From the NCBI GenBank assembly GCA_041477005.1, contig JBGOUJ010000042.1, positions 1-23,330 of the forward strand: 23,330 nt of DNA, written 5' to 3'. A program made the position numbers and the translations under genes. Below the pieces are notes generated by a model that did not search any database, had not been told where the DNA came from, and saw only the letters and a program-made list of their open reading frames with translations. The stretch is from JBGOUJ01 sp041477005. Lineage in GTDB: Bacteria; Acidobacteriota; Terriglobia; Bryobacterales; JACQDG01. This document shows positions 13,911 through 21,056 of this stretch, one piece after another (the stretch's first letter is position 1; the number at the start of each line of letters is the position of its first letter).

Positions 13911-15487
13911 AACGGACGTTGTTGATAATGGCCGTGGGGCTTCCCCTGGCGGCCCAGGTAACCTACCAACGCCTTCAGAAGGCCGAGGCCGAGCCCGGCA
14001 ACTGGCTGACCTACTCGGGCAACTACAGCTCTCACCGTTTCTCCCGCCTCAACCAGATCAACGCCACCAACGTGAAGCGTCTGAAGCCCGCTTGGGTCTA
14101 CCAGATCCGTACGCGCGACAAGTTCGAGACGACGCCGCTGGTGGTGGACGGCATCATGTACGCAAGCGAGCCGCCCAGCAACGTCACGGCCCTCGACACC
14201 CGCACCGGCCGCACCCTATGGACTTACCGCCGCACGATTCCCAAGGACGTGCGGGTCTGCTGCGGGCAGGTGAACCGCGGCGTGGCGGCGCTGGATGATC
14301 AATTGTTCATCGGCACCGTGGATGCTCACCTGGTCGCGCTCGACATGAAGTCGGGCCTGGTCCGCTGGGATACCACGGTCGGCGATTACAAGATCGGCTA
14401 CTCGATCACCGTCGCTCCGCTCGCGGTCAAGGACAAGATAGTGGTCGGCGTCGCCGGCGGGGAATACGGCGTCCGCGGCCTGGTGGCGGCCTATGACGCC
14501 AAGACCGGCAAGGAAGCGTGGCGCTTCTACACCATCCCCTTCCCCGGCGAGCCCGGTAACCAGACCTGGGCCGGCGAGAGCTGGAAGACCGGCTCGGCCA
14601 CCACCTGGGTCACCGGCTCCTACGATCCGGAGCAGAACCTGGTTTTCTGGGGCACGGGCAACCCGGGGCCGGATTGGAACGGCGACGTCCGCGCCGGCGA
14701 CAATCTCTATTCCGATTGCCTGCTCGCCCTGGACGCCGACACCGGCAAGCTGAAATGGTATTACCAGTTCACGCCGCACGACGTCCACGACTGGGACTCG
14801 ACCGAAGTGCCCGTCCTGGCCGACAGCGTGGTGCGCGGCGAGAAGCGGAAGGTCGTGCTGTTCGGCAATCGCAACGGCTTCTACTACGTTCTGGACCGCA
14901 AGACCGGCCAGTTCCTGGTGGGCAAGTCCTATGTGAGGCAGACCTGGGCCAAGGGCCTCGATGACAGCGGCAAGCCGGTCCGCCTGCCGGGAACGTTCCC
15001 CACGGTCGAAGGCACGAAGGTCTATCCCAGCGTCCCCGGCGGCACAAACTGGTTCAGTCCGTCCTATAGCCCGATGACGAGCCTGTATTACGTCGCGGCG
15101 CGGGAAGAGGGGGCGCTGTATTACCAGGGCGAAGCGGAGTACAAGGCCGGCAGCCTGTTCAACGCCGGCGGCTCCCACGAAATCCCGGGCGAGGAAGGCT
15201 GGGGCGCGATCCGGGCGCTCAAGCCGGCCACCGGGGAAATGGTCTGGGAGTTCAAGCTGCATTCAGCGCCGTGGGCCGGCGTGCTCTCGACCGCGGGCGG
15301 CCTGGTCTTCGGCGGCACGAACGAAGGCGAGGTCTTTGCTCTGGACGCTGCCAGCGGCAAGCCACTGTGGAATTTCGAGGCCGGCGGCTCCATCGCGGCC
15401 AATCCCATCAGCTACCTCAGCCGCGGCAAGCAGCAAGTCGCCATCGCCGCCGGAAGCGCCATCTTTGCCTTTGGGCTCGAAGAGTAA
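13907..15487 (+). CDS. PQQ-dependent alcohol/sugar dehydrogenase (quinoprotein)
   Basis: A 526-residue eight-bladed propeller quinoprotein with an N-terminal signal (MKRTLLIMAVGLPLAAQ), so periplasmic. Propeller-type W-docking repeats recur (ALDTRTGRTLWTY, AYDAKTGKEAWRF, ALDADTGKLKWYY, ALDAASGKPLWNF). The adjacent cysteines of VCCGQVNRG (C118-C119) would form the vicinal disulfide over PQQ; GEYGVRG (E186) and GTGNPGPD (N252) are the usual metal ligands; HDVHDWDSTEVPVL supplies the catalytic Asp297. Two residues on is Thr299, not the extra Asp of lanthanide-dependent XoxF enzymes, which points to a Ca2+-type site. It is shorter than methanol dehydrogenases (about 570-600 residues). There is no C-terminal haem domain, so electrons must pass to the flanking dihaem cytochromes. 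The substrate is not identifiable. Confidence 0.92.
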   Translation: MKRTLLIMAVGLPLAAQVTYQRLQKAEAEPGNWLTYSGNYSSHRFSRLNQINATNVKRLKPAWVYQIRTRDKFETTPLVVDGIMYASEPPSNVTALDTRTGRTLWTYRRTIPKDVRVCCGQVNRGVAALDDQLFIGTVDAHLVALDMKSGLVRWDTTVGDYKIGYSITVAPLAVKDKIVVGVAGGEYGVRGLVAAYDAKTGKEAWRFYTIPFPGEPGNQTWAGESWKTGSATTWVTGSYDPEQNLVFWGTGNPGPDWNGDVRAGDNLYSDCLLALDADTGKLKWYYQFTPHDVHDWDSTEVPVLADSVVRGEKRKVVLFGNRNGFYYVLDRKTGQFLVGKSYVRQTWAKGLDDSGKPVRLPGTFPTVEGTKVYPSVPGGTNWFSPSYSPMTSLYYVAAREEGALYYQGEAEYKAGSLFNAGGSHEIPGEEGWGAIRALKPATGEMVWEFKLHSAPWAGVLSTAGGLVFGGTNEGEVFALDAASGKPLWNFEAGGSIAANPISYLSRGKQQVAIAAGSAIFAFGLEE

Positions 15488-16253
15488 CGCCCTGCTGGTA
15501 ATCTCGCTGGCGCCGGCGCTGTGCCTCGGCCAGGCGCGCGTGGATCTCGCGCGCGGCCAGCGCCTCTACTTGAGCAATTGCGCTCCCTGTCACGGACCCA
15601 CCGGCAACGGCGGGAAGGGCTCCGATCTGACCCGCCCCGACCTCCCCCGCGCCTCCGATGACCAGGCCTTCTTCAACATCATCCGCCGCGGCATCCCCGG
15701 CACCGAGATGCCCAACACGCGGCACCTGCTCGACCGTGACATCGCGGACGTGATCGCCTATGTCCGCACCCTGAGCCGCTCCGCGCCACCGGCCGTCACC
15801 GGAGACCCCGCGCGCGGCGCCGGGCTTTACCGCGCCAAAGGGAACTGCGCGCAGTGCCACATGATCCGCGGCGAGGGCGGACGACTCGGCCCCGAGCTCA
15901 CCGCTATCGGCTTTCACCGCAGCCCCGGCTATCTGCGCAACTGCATACTCAACCCCGAGGCGTGCTCTTTCGACAGCTTTTTCCTGTATCGCTTTGTGAC
16001 CCTGATTCCCGACAATTTCCTCCAGGTGCGCGTGGTAACCACGGACGGCCGCCGGATCACCGGCCTCCGCCTCAACGAAGATCCGTTCTCGATCCAGATC
16101 CGCGACTTCTCCGACCACATCTATTCGTTCTGGAAGAGCGATCTCGCCGAGCTCGACAAGCAGTGGGGCAGATCTCCCATGCCGGGCTTTCGCGACGTTT
16201 TCACGCCGGGTGAGCTCGACGATCTGGTCGCCTACCTGACCTCGCTGCGATAG
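15465..16253 (+). CDS. Dihaem c-type cytochrome with inserted beta-rich segment (copy 2)
   Basis: A paralogue of the first cytochrome (262 against 261 residues). The best start is TTG at 15465, 23 bases inside the PQQ dehydrogenase gene, 8 bases after GGAAG; TTG at 15471 is an alternative. Either gives a signal peptide (SNALLVISLAPALCLGQA). The frame is open back to 15336, but that part is the shadow of the dehydrogenase and carries no signal. Haem sites are C39-A-P-C-H43 with Met82 (GTEMPN) and C128-A-Q-C-H132 with Met239 (SPMPG). The insertion is longer than in copy 1 and includes SFDSFFLYRFVTL plus two extra cysteines (C160, C167). It is probably the second electron carrier of the PQQ cassette or the link to a terminal oxidase. 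Confidence 0.85.
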   Translation: MPLGSKSNALLVISLAPALCLGQARVDLARGQRLYLSNCAPCHGPTGNGGKGSDLTRPDLPRASDDQAFFNIIRRGIPGTEMPNTRHLLDRDIADVIAYVRTLSRSAPPAVTGDPARGAGLYRAKGNCAQCHMIRGEGGRLGPELTAIGFHRSPGYLRNCILNPEACSFDSFFLYRFVTLIPDNFLQVRVVTTDGRRITGLRLNEDPFSIQIRDFSDHIYSFWKSDLAELDKQWGRSPMPGFRDVFTPGELDDLVAYLTSLR

Positions 16254-16277
16254 CCAGCCAACGCTGAACTTCTTCTG

Positions 16278-16302
16278 CCGGTGCTATCATCGGCACCGGG
16301 AG
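16278..16302 (+). promoter_or_regulatory. Extended -10 inside an inverted repeat, and ribosome site, of the epimerase gene
   Basis: TGCTATCAT (16282-16290) is an extended -10. It is framed by CCGGTGC (16278-16284) and GCACCGG (16293-16299), a perfect 7-bp inverted repeat with the hexamer in the middle. GGGAG (16298-16302) is 9 bases before the ATG. The repeat could be a repressor site; it has no U-tract, so it is not a standard terminator for the preceding cytochrome gene. Confidence 0.4.
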
Positions 16303-16311
16303 AATTGACCA

Positions 16312-17466
16312 ATGCCGCCCAGCAAGCCGTCCCTGTTCGCTGTTCTTCTGCTGCTCGCCGGCGCATCCTGCGCGCCCAACCGGGAGTCCGGACGAACCAG
16401 CAAGCTGCAAAGCCGGTCCTTTGGCAAAACCCAGGCCGGCGAAGGGGTGGAACTCTATACGCTGAGCAACTCCAAGGGCGTCGAAGCGGCGATCATGAAC
16501 TACGGCGGAATCGTGATCTCCCTCAAGGCCCCCGATCGTGCCGGCCGGGTCGATGACGTTGTCCTGGGCTTCGATACGCTCGATGGCTATCTGAAGGTCC
16601 ACCCCTACTTCGGGGCCATCATCGGCCGGTACGGCAACCGCATCGGCAAAGGCCGGTTTTCCCTGAACGGCGTCCCATACACTCTGGCCCGCAACGATGG
16701 CGAAAACCACCTGCACGGCGGCCTCCGGGGCTTCGACAAGGTCGTCTGGAAAGCCCGCGAGGTTCCGCATCAGGAGGGGTCAAGCCTCGAGTTGACGTAT
16801 CTCGGCAAAGACGGCGAAGAAGGCTATCCGGGCAATCTCTCAGTAACCGTCACCTACACGCTGACCGAAAACAACGAGCTGAAGATCGACTACCGCGCCA
16901 CCACCGACAAAGACACCGTCCTGAACCTCACCAACCATTCCTACTTCAATCTGGCCGGCCAAGGGGAAGGCGACATTCTCGGGCACCGGCTAACGATTAA
17001 CGCCGGCCGTTTCACCCCCATTGACGCCGGGCTGATCCCCACCGGCGAGCTGCGAAGCGTCGAAGGCACTCCCTTCGATTTCCGCCAGCCGCACGCGATC
17101 GGAGAACGCATCGACGGCAAGGCCGAACAGTTGGTGTTCGGCAAAGGCTACGATCACAATTTCGTGCTGAACCGCTCGGGCGGCGCTCTGGAGTTGGCGG
17201 CGAGGGTGGTCGAGCCGAAATCGGGCCGCGTGTTGGAGGTTCTCACCACCGAGCCCGGCGTGCAGTTTTACACCGGTAACTTTCTCGACGGCACGATCCA
17301 CGGCAAGGCGGGCAAAGCCTACCAGCGCCGTTACGCTTTCTGCTTGGAGACGCAGCACTTTCCCGATTCGCCCAACCAGCCAAGCTTTCCGTCCGCCGTT
17401 TTGAAGCCCGGCGCCGCCTACCAGACGAGCACCGTCTTCCGATTCTCCACCGATTCGTCGCGGTAG
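16312..17466 (+). CDS. Aldose 1-epimerase (mutarotase), exported
   Basis: A 384-residue galactose-mutarotase fold protein with a hydrophobic N-terminal signal (PSLFAVLLLLAGASC). C20 could be lipidated, but the residue three before it is Gly, so the lipobox is poor and a simple Sec signal is possible. Family motifs are complete: YGNRIGKGRF (107-116), ENHLHGG with His135, NLTNHSYFNL with catalytic His209, GYDHNF with Asp281, and CLETQHFPDSPNQPSFP with the catalytic Glu346. The reaction is interconversion of alpha and beta anomers of glucose, galactose or similar sugars. Export means it acts in the periplasm, next to a periplasmic quinoprotein, which may need one anomer; that link is inferred. 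It has its own promoter and is 58 bases after the cytochrome gene. Confidence 0.92.
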   Translation: MPPSKPSLFAVLLLLAGASCAPNRESGRTSKLQSRSFGKTQAGEGVELYTLSNSKGVEAAIMNYGGIVISLKAPDRAGRVDDVVLGFDTLDGYLKVHPYFGAIIGRYGNRIGKGRFSLNGVPYTLARNDGENHLHGGLRGFDKVVWKAREVPHQEGSSLELTYLGKDGEEGYPGNLSVTVTYTLTENNELKIDYRATTDKDTVLNLTNHSYFNLAGQGEGDILGHRLTINAGRFTPIDAGLIPTGELRSVEGTPFDFRQPHAIGERIDGKAEQLVFGKGYDHNFVLNRSGGALELAARVVEPKSGRVLEVLTTEPGVQFYTGNFLDGTIHGKAGKAYQRRYAFCLETQHFPDSPNQPSFPSAVLKPGAAYQTSTVFRFSTDSSR

Positions 17467-17524
17467 AACGTGTAAGATCTACCGACAACAAGCCGCAAGG
17501 TCTGAGCGCCGGGAGGCAGTCACC

Positions 17525-18526
17525 CTAAAACCACATCGCCTTGTTGACCACGTTCCGCAGCGGCTCGCCCCGGCTGAAGCGGCCGACGTTGTCGAGCAGC
17601 ACCGCCAGGTGCCGCTCCGGAATGCGAGGCGACACGCCCGCGACGTGCGGCGTCAGGACCACGTTGTCCATCTTCCACAGCGGGTGGCCCGGCGGCAGCG
17701 GCTCGGTCTCAAACACGTCCAGTCCCGCACCCGCAATCTCGCCGGCTTCGAGGGCCGCGGTGAGGTCGCCCAGATCCACAATCACGCCGCGGCCGATGTT
17801 GATCAGGTAGGCCGTTTTCTTCATTTGCTGAAACTGCGCCCGCCGAAACAACTTGACCGTCTCGGGCGTGTGCGGCGCCGCGATCACCACGAAGTCGCTT
17901 TCGGCCAGCAGCTTCGGAAGCTCCGCCGGCCTCCACAGGGCGCTCACTCCTTCCGGCGCCTGTGTCTGGACCGGATCGACGGCCACCACCCGCATACCAA
18001 ACGCCAGCCCCCGCCGCGCGATTTCCTTTCCGATGTGCCCGAGCCCTACCACGCCGAGCGTCGCATCCGGCAAATGCAGATGAGCCCGATCGAGCGCCGT
18101 GGCACGCCCCGGCCCCGTCAGGTAATCCGCCCGCTCCGGCTCGCCGCCGGCCGGCTCCCAGCGGCCTGCCGCCTGGTTGCGAATGTACCGGTGGAAGTTC
18201 CGCGCAAAGCACAGGATGAAGCCAAACACGTGATCGGCGATCACGTCCGAAAACAGCCCCCGCATGTTGGTGAGCTGGCAGGGGTGGGAAACAAGCTCCG
18301 GGAAGACGTAGTGCTCCAGGCTCGCCGTCGGCGACTGCACCCAACCGAGGCGCCCCGCCGCAGCCAGCAGTGCCGGCGTGATCTTCCCGAAAAATGCATC
18401 GGCGTCGGCGATCTCCCGCAACGCCTCTTTTTCGTCCGCCGCATTCACGACCCGCATCGCCCCGGCCGCCGCCGCAATCTTGTCAAGCCTCTCGGTCTCT
18501 ACCCGCGGATGGATTAGCAGTTTCAT
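17525..18526 (-). CDS. D-2-hydroxyacid dehydrogenase (NAD-dependent)
   Basis: A 333-residue cytosolic enzyme. The start at 18526 (MKLLIHPRV) is preferred over an upstream ATG at 18574 because it matches the family N-terminus and is preceded by a -10-like TAGAAT at 7 bases. The Rossmann motif is VVGLGHIGKEIARRG (GxGxxG at 161-166) with Asp184 after it, which favours NAD. Catalytic Arg246 is in NIGRGVIVD, Glu275 in FETEPLP, and His294 in LTPHVAG. The family reduces 2-keto acids or oxidises D-2-hydroxy acids (glyoxylate, hydroxypyruvate, phosphoglycerate and others). It lies just downstream of the enolase-superfamily gene on the same strand, so the two may act on related sugar acids. Confidence 0.9.
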   Translation of the reverse strand: MKLLIHPRVETERLDKIAAAAGAMRVVNAADEKEALREIADADAFFGKITPALLAAAGRLGWVQSPTASLEHYVFPELVSHPCQLTNMRGLFSDVIADHVFGFILCFARNFHRYIRNQAAGRWEPAGGEPERADYLTGPGRATALDRAHLHLPDATLGVVGLGHIGKEIARRGLAFGMRVVAVDPVQTQAPEGVSALWRPAELPKLLAESDFVVIAAPHTPETVKLFRRAQFQQMKKTAYLINIGRGVIVDLGDLTAALEAGEIAGAGLDVFETEPLPPGHPLWKMDNVVLTPHVAGVSPRIPERHLAVLLDNVGRFSRGEPLRNVVNKAMWF

Positions 18527-18533
18527 CAATGGG

Positions 18534-18542
18534 ATTCTATCA
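18534..18542 (-). promoter_or_regulatory. Extended -10 promoter, leaderless-type, of the hydroxyacid dehydrogenase
   Basis: Minus-strand TGATAGAAT ends 7 bases before the ATG at 18526. There is no Shine-Dalgarno sequence. The sequence GGCTGATAGAAT is nearly the same as the one at 23136-23147. Confidence 0.45.
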
Positions 18543-18552
18543 GCCTGCGGCC

Positions 18553-18571
18553 GATTCGCATTCAGCGAATC
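18553..18571. promoter_or_regulatory. Inverted repeat over the -35 region of the dehydrogenase promoter
   Basis: GATTCGC (18553-18559), 5-base spacer, GCGAATC (18565-18571). It begins 6 bases after the stop of the enolase-superfamily gene and covers the -35 position of the downstream promoter. No U-tract follows on the minus strand, so an operator is as likely as a terminator. Confidence 0.4.
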
Positions 18572-18577
18572 CACTTT

Positions 18578-19807
18578 TCAGAGGACGATTTCTCGGGCCT
18601 TGTACTTCTTCGCATAGACCTTCTCGTCCACCCGTACGCCCAGGCCGGGGGCTTTCGAGACGGTGTAGGAGCCGTCGCGGAAAGCGTAGCCTTCGACGAT
18701 GAGGACGTCGCAGCGGGAGCGGTCGTTTTCGGCGGGGATGGCCGAGCGGGTGACCTTGCCAAAGTGCAGACCCATCAGACCGCCGATCTGGGATCCCCAG
18801 TTGTGCGGAATACAGTGGGCGCCGCTCGACTCGCTCAGCTCGGCCGCTTCCCGATTCGCGAGGAAGCCGGCGCGGCGAATGTCGATCTGAGTCACGTCGA
18901 TCAGCAGCGGCTTCATGTAAGGGCGCAGCTCCTCGGCCGAATCCATGTCCTCGCCGTCGGCGATGAAGGTCTTCATGCCGGCCTGGCGCATCTTCTCTTT
19001 GAGCCGCGTGTAGAGGGCCACGTCCTGCGGAAAGATCTCCTCGATCCAGTAAAGGTTCGATTTCTGGGTTTCGGAAAGGAAGCGCCAGGCCAGGTCGAAC
19101 TCGCCGCGGTAGCCATTGTTGGCGTCGGCCATAAGCTTGACTTCCGGTCCAATGGCTCGCCGGACGGCATTCACCACCTCGACGTCGCGCTGCACGCCGG
19201 CCAGTTCGGGGATCCATTTGAAGTTGCGTCCGACCTTCATCTTCATGGCGCGATAGCCGGAGCGGATGGACTCTTCCGCCTCTTCCACCACCGCCGCCAC
19301 GCCCTTCTCGGGCCGCATCACGTCGCTGAAGTAGAGCGTACCGTCGTAGACATCCACGCGATCGCGGACCGGCTCGCCCAGCAGCTCATGACAGGGAACC
19401 TGGAGGAGCTGCCCGATCAGATCGAACAGGGCGCTGTCCAGAATGCGGTAGCGGCTGAGCACGGCCTGATGTTCGGGCGCGCGGCCGCGGAGCCGCCGGC
19501 CCTCGATCCGGTAGAGCTCGAGCGGATTGGCCCCGACCACGGTCCGCAGGGCTTCGAGCATCGGTTTGTCCGGCGGCGGGTAATAAAGGACGCCCGTGCC
19601 CGAAACGCCCTGGTCGGTGAAGATCCGCAGCAGGTGATTCTGATAGGTATCCCCCATCGGCGCCCGGGCCGAGGAGTTCATGGCCACGGTTTTGTGAAAG
19701 CGCCCCTCGATGGGCGTGACCGTAAGGCGGGTGATCTTGATGGGCGAACGCGGAGCGGCCGCGGCGGCGGCCACGCCGGCCAAAGAAAGAAAGTCACGGC
19801 GGCGCAT
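18578..19807 (-). CDS. Mandelate racemase/muconate lactonizing enzyme family protein, Tat-exported
   Basis: A 409-residue enolase-superfamily enzyme. The N-terminus MRRRDFLSLAGVAAAAAAP is a twin-arginine signal (RRxFL plus an Ala-rich stretch), so export of the folded enzyme is expected. The catalytic barrel has AMKMKVGRNF (Lys189/Lys191), metal ligands Asp228 (LMADANNGY), Glu256 (YWIEEIFP) and a third acidic residue near Glu286 (ADGED), and the opposite-side base His335 (CIPHNWGSQIG). The family takes a proton from next to a carboxylate, leading to dehydration of sugar acids or epimerisation. Complete catalytic residues suggest activity. It starts at ATG 19807 with GAGG upstream, 48 bases after the RlmN stop, and precedes the hydroxyacid dehydrogenase. 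Confidence 0.87.
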   Translation of the reverse strand: MRRRDFLSLAGVAAAAAAPRSPIKITRLTVTPIEGRFHKTVAMNSSARAPMGDTYQNHLLRIFTDQGVSGTGVLYYPPPDKPMLEALRTVVGANPLELYRIEGRRLRGRAPEHQAVLSRYRILDSALFDLIGQLLQVPCHELLGEPVRDRVDVYDGTLYFSDVMRPEKGVAAVVEEAEESIRSGYRAMKMKVGRNFKWIPELAGVQRDVEVVNAVRRAIGPEVKLMADANNGYRGEFDLAWRFLSETQKSNLYWIEEIFPQDVALYTRLKEKMRQAGMKTFIADGEDMDSAEELRPYMKPLLIDVTQIDIRRAGFLANREAAELSESSGAHCIPHNWGSQIGGLMGLHFGKVTRSAIPAENDRSRCDVLIVEGYAFRDGSYTVSKAPGLGVRVDEKVYAKKYKAREIVL

Positions 19808-19855
19808 AACGACCTCAGCCCGGGAACTGCTCCCTGGCGCCCGCCATCACGCTCC

Positions 19856-20944
19856 TCAGACATCGGGGAATGGCCGCGCGCCCGGAGCTTCCGCACAGGA
19901 TACCAGGGAGGCGTCGCCGCGTCGCTTCAACTGCCCGCAGGCGGCGAAGATGTCGCGGCCGCGCGGCTTGCGGATGAAGCAGGGAAAGCTCCGCTTTACG
20001 ATCCGTTGGAAGGCGAGCACCCGCTCCGGATCGGGCGTCCGGAAATCGATGCCGGGGCCGGGATTGAAAGCGATCAGGTTCACCATGCACTTCAGGCCGG
20101 CCAGCAGCCGCACCACGCGGCGGGCGTCCGGGTCGGAGTCGTTCACGCCGCCGAGCAGTACATATTCGAACGACAGCTTTTCCCACGGCCGGAGCGGATA
20201 GGCCCGGCAAGCTTCGAGCAGGCCGGCGAGTTTGTATTTCCTGGTAATGGGCATGAGCCGCTCGCGCATCTCCTCGGTGGAAGCGTTCAGCGAGACGGCC
20301 AGCTTGGGCCGCACCGGCTCCCGCCCCATCTCGGCGATCCGGGGCGTGATCCCGGCGGTGGATAGCGTGATCCGGCGGCTCGACAGCGCCAGGCCGCCCG
20401 GGTCCGCCAGCAGCCGGGTGGCCTTGATCACGCTGGGCAGGTTCAGCAGCGGCTCGCCCATGCCCATCAGGACCACGTTCAACCGCCTCCCTTCCGCGGC
20501 GGGCAGGCCGTTCTCTCGCGCCGCCACCAGCACCTGCCCCACGATCTCTCCGGCGGTCAGATTCCGCGCCAGGCCCAACAGGGCGGTGAAGCAAAACTGG
20601 CAATCGACCGGGCAGCCGACTTGCGTGGAGATGCAGATCGTGTCGCGATCCGGTTCCGGCATCCAGACCGTTTCGATCGTCTGGCCGTCGGCCAGCCGCA
20701 GCAGGTAGCGGATCGTGCCGTCGGCCGAGCCGAACTGGCGCTCCACGGCGGGCAGCCCCACCTCGAACTCCCGCTCCAGGGCCCGGCGCAGCTTCGCCGG
20801 CAGTCCCCGGATCTGATCCAGGGCGCCGGCCCGGCCCTGGTAGATGCCGTCATAGATCTGCTGCGCGCGATATCGAGGCTCGCGTTGCGCGGCGACGATC
20901 TGGACCAAGTCGCTCTTTTCCAATCCGAGCAGCGGCTGAGGCAT
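19856..20944 (-). CDS. rlmN: Dual-specificity 23S rRNA A2503 / tRNA A37 methyltransferase RlmN
   Basis: A 362-residue radical SAM enzyme. The [4Fe-4S] motif is C111-P-V-D-C115-Q-F-C118. The two cysteines needed for RlmN chemistry are present: C104 in ICISTQVGC (the residue 7 before the cluster, E. coli Cys118) and C336 in RDIFAACGQL (E. coli Cys355). GMGEPLLN (161-168) is the SAM-binding motif, and VSLNAST and LLGGVNDS are further family blocks. The ATG at 20944 gives the usual length; the frame is open much further upstream, but that is antisense to the M16 gene. The enzyme adds C2-methyl to adenosine 2503 in 23S rRNA and A37 of some tRNAs. It is divergent from the M16 peptidase gene. Confidence 0.95.
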   Translation of the reverse strand: MPQPLLGLEKSDLVQIVAAQREPRYRAQQIYDGIYQGRAGALDQIRGLPAKLRRALEREFEVGLPAVERQFGSADGTIRYLLRLADGQTIETVWMPEPDRDTICISTQVGCPVDCQFCFTALLGLARNLTAGEIVGQVLVAARENGLPAAEGRRLNVVLMGMGEPLLNLPSVIKATRLLADPGGLALSSRRITLSTAGITPRIAEMGREPVRPKLAVSLNASTEEMRERLMPITRKYKLAGLLEACRAYPLRPWEKLSFEYVLLGGVNDSDPDARRVVRLLAGLKCMVNLIAFNPGPGIDFRTPDPERVLAFQRIVKRSFPCFIRKPRGRDIFAACGQLKRRGDASLVSCAEAPGARPFPDV

Positions 20945-20953
20945 CCTTCCCCT

Positions 20954-20982
20954 ATTATAGCCTTCCCCGTAACAATTTGAAA
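20954..20982 (-). promoter_or_regulatory. Promoter of rlmN, close to the start codon
   Basis: Minus-strand TATAAT (20959-20954) with TTTCAA 17 bases upstream (20982-20977). TATAAT ends 9 bases before the ATG, and the purine run AGGGGAAGG fills the gap, so the mRNA has almost no leader and may have lost its Shine-Dalgarno role. Confidence 0.45.
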
Positions 20983-21022
20983 ATAAATGGCTTAACACGT
21001 CTAGTCGGCGAACCCGAGCCTG

Positions 21023-21031
21023 TGGTAAGCT
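21023..21031 (+). promoter_or_regulatory. Candidate extended -10 of the M16 peptidase gene
   Basis: TGGTAAGCT (TGn plus TAAGCT) would give a start near 21038 and a leader of about 19 bases before ATG 21057. No Shine-Dalgarno sequence or -35 box is visible, so this is tentative. Confidence 0.3.
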
Positions 21032-21056
21032 GGATCTGTGCCGTTTCCCCTGCGGC

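Noticed and set aside
15336..15464. Upstream in-frame extension of the second cytochrome
   Set aside because: It lies wholly inside the dehydrogenase gene, is Ser/Pro/Ala-rich and would place 43 residues before the signal peptide.
17467..17524. Terminator between the convergent epimerase and hydroxyacid dehydrogenase genes
   Set aside because: No stem longer than 4-5 bases and no T-run could be found in the 58-base gap.
18553..18571. Rho-independent terminator after the enolase-superfamily gene
   Set aside because: The stem is present but the bases after it on the minus strand are GC-rich (GGCCGC), with no U-tract.
18764..20365. 533-codon plus-strand open frame opposite the enolase-superfamily gene and rlmN
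   Set aside because: It crosses the boundary of two real genes on the other strand and encodes His/Arg/Pro/Gly-rich sequence without motifs.
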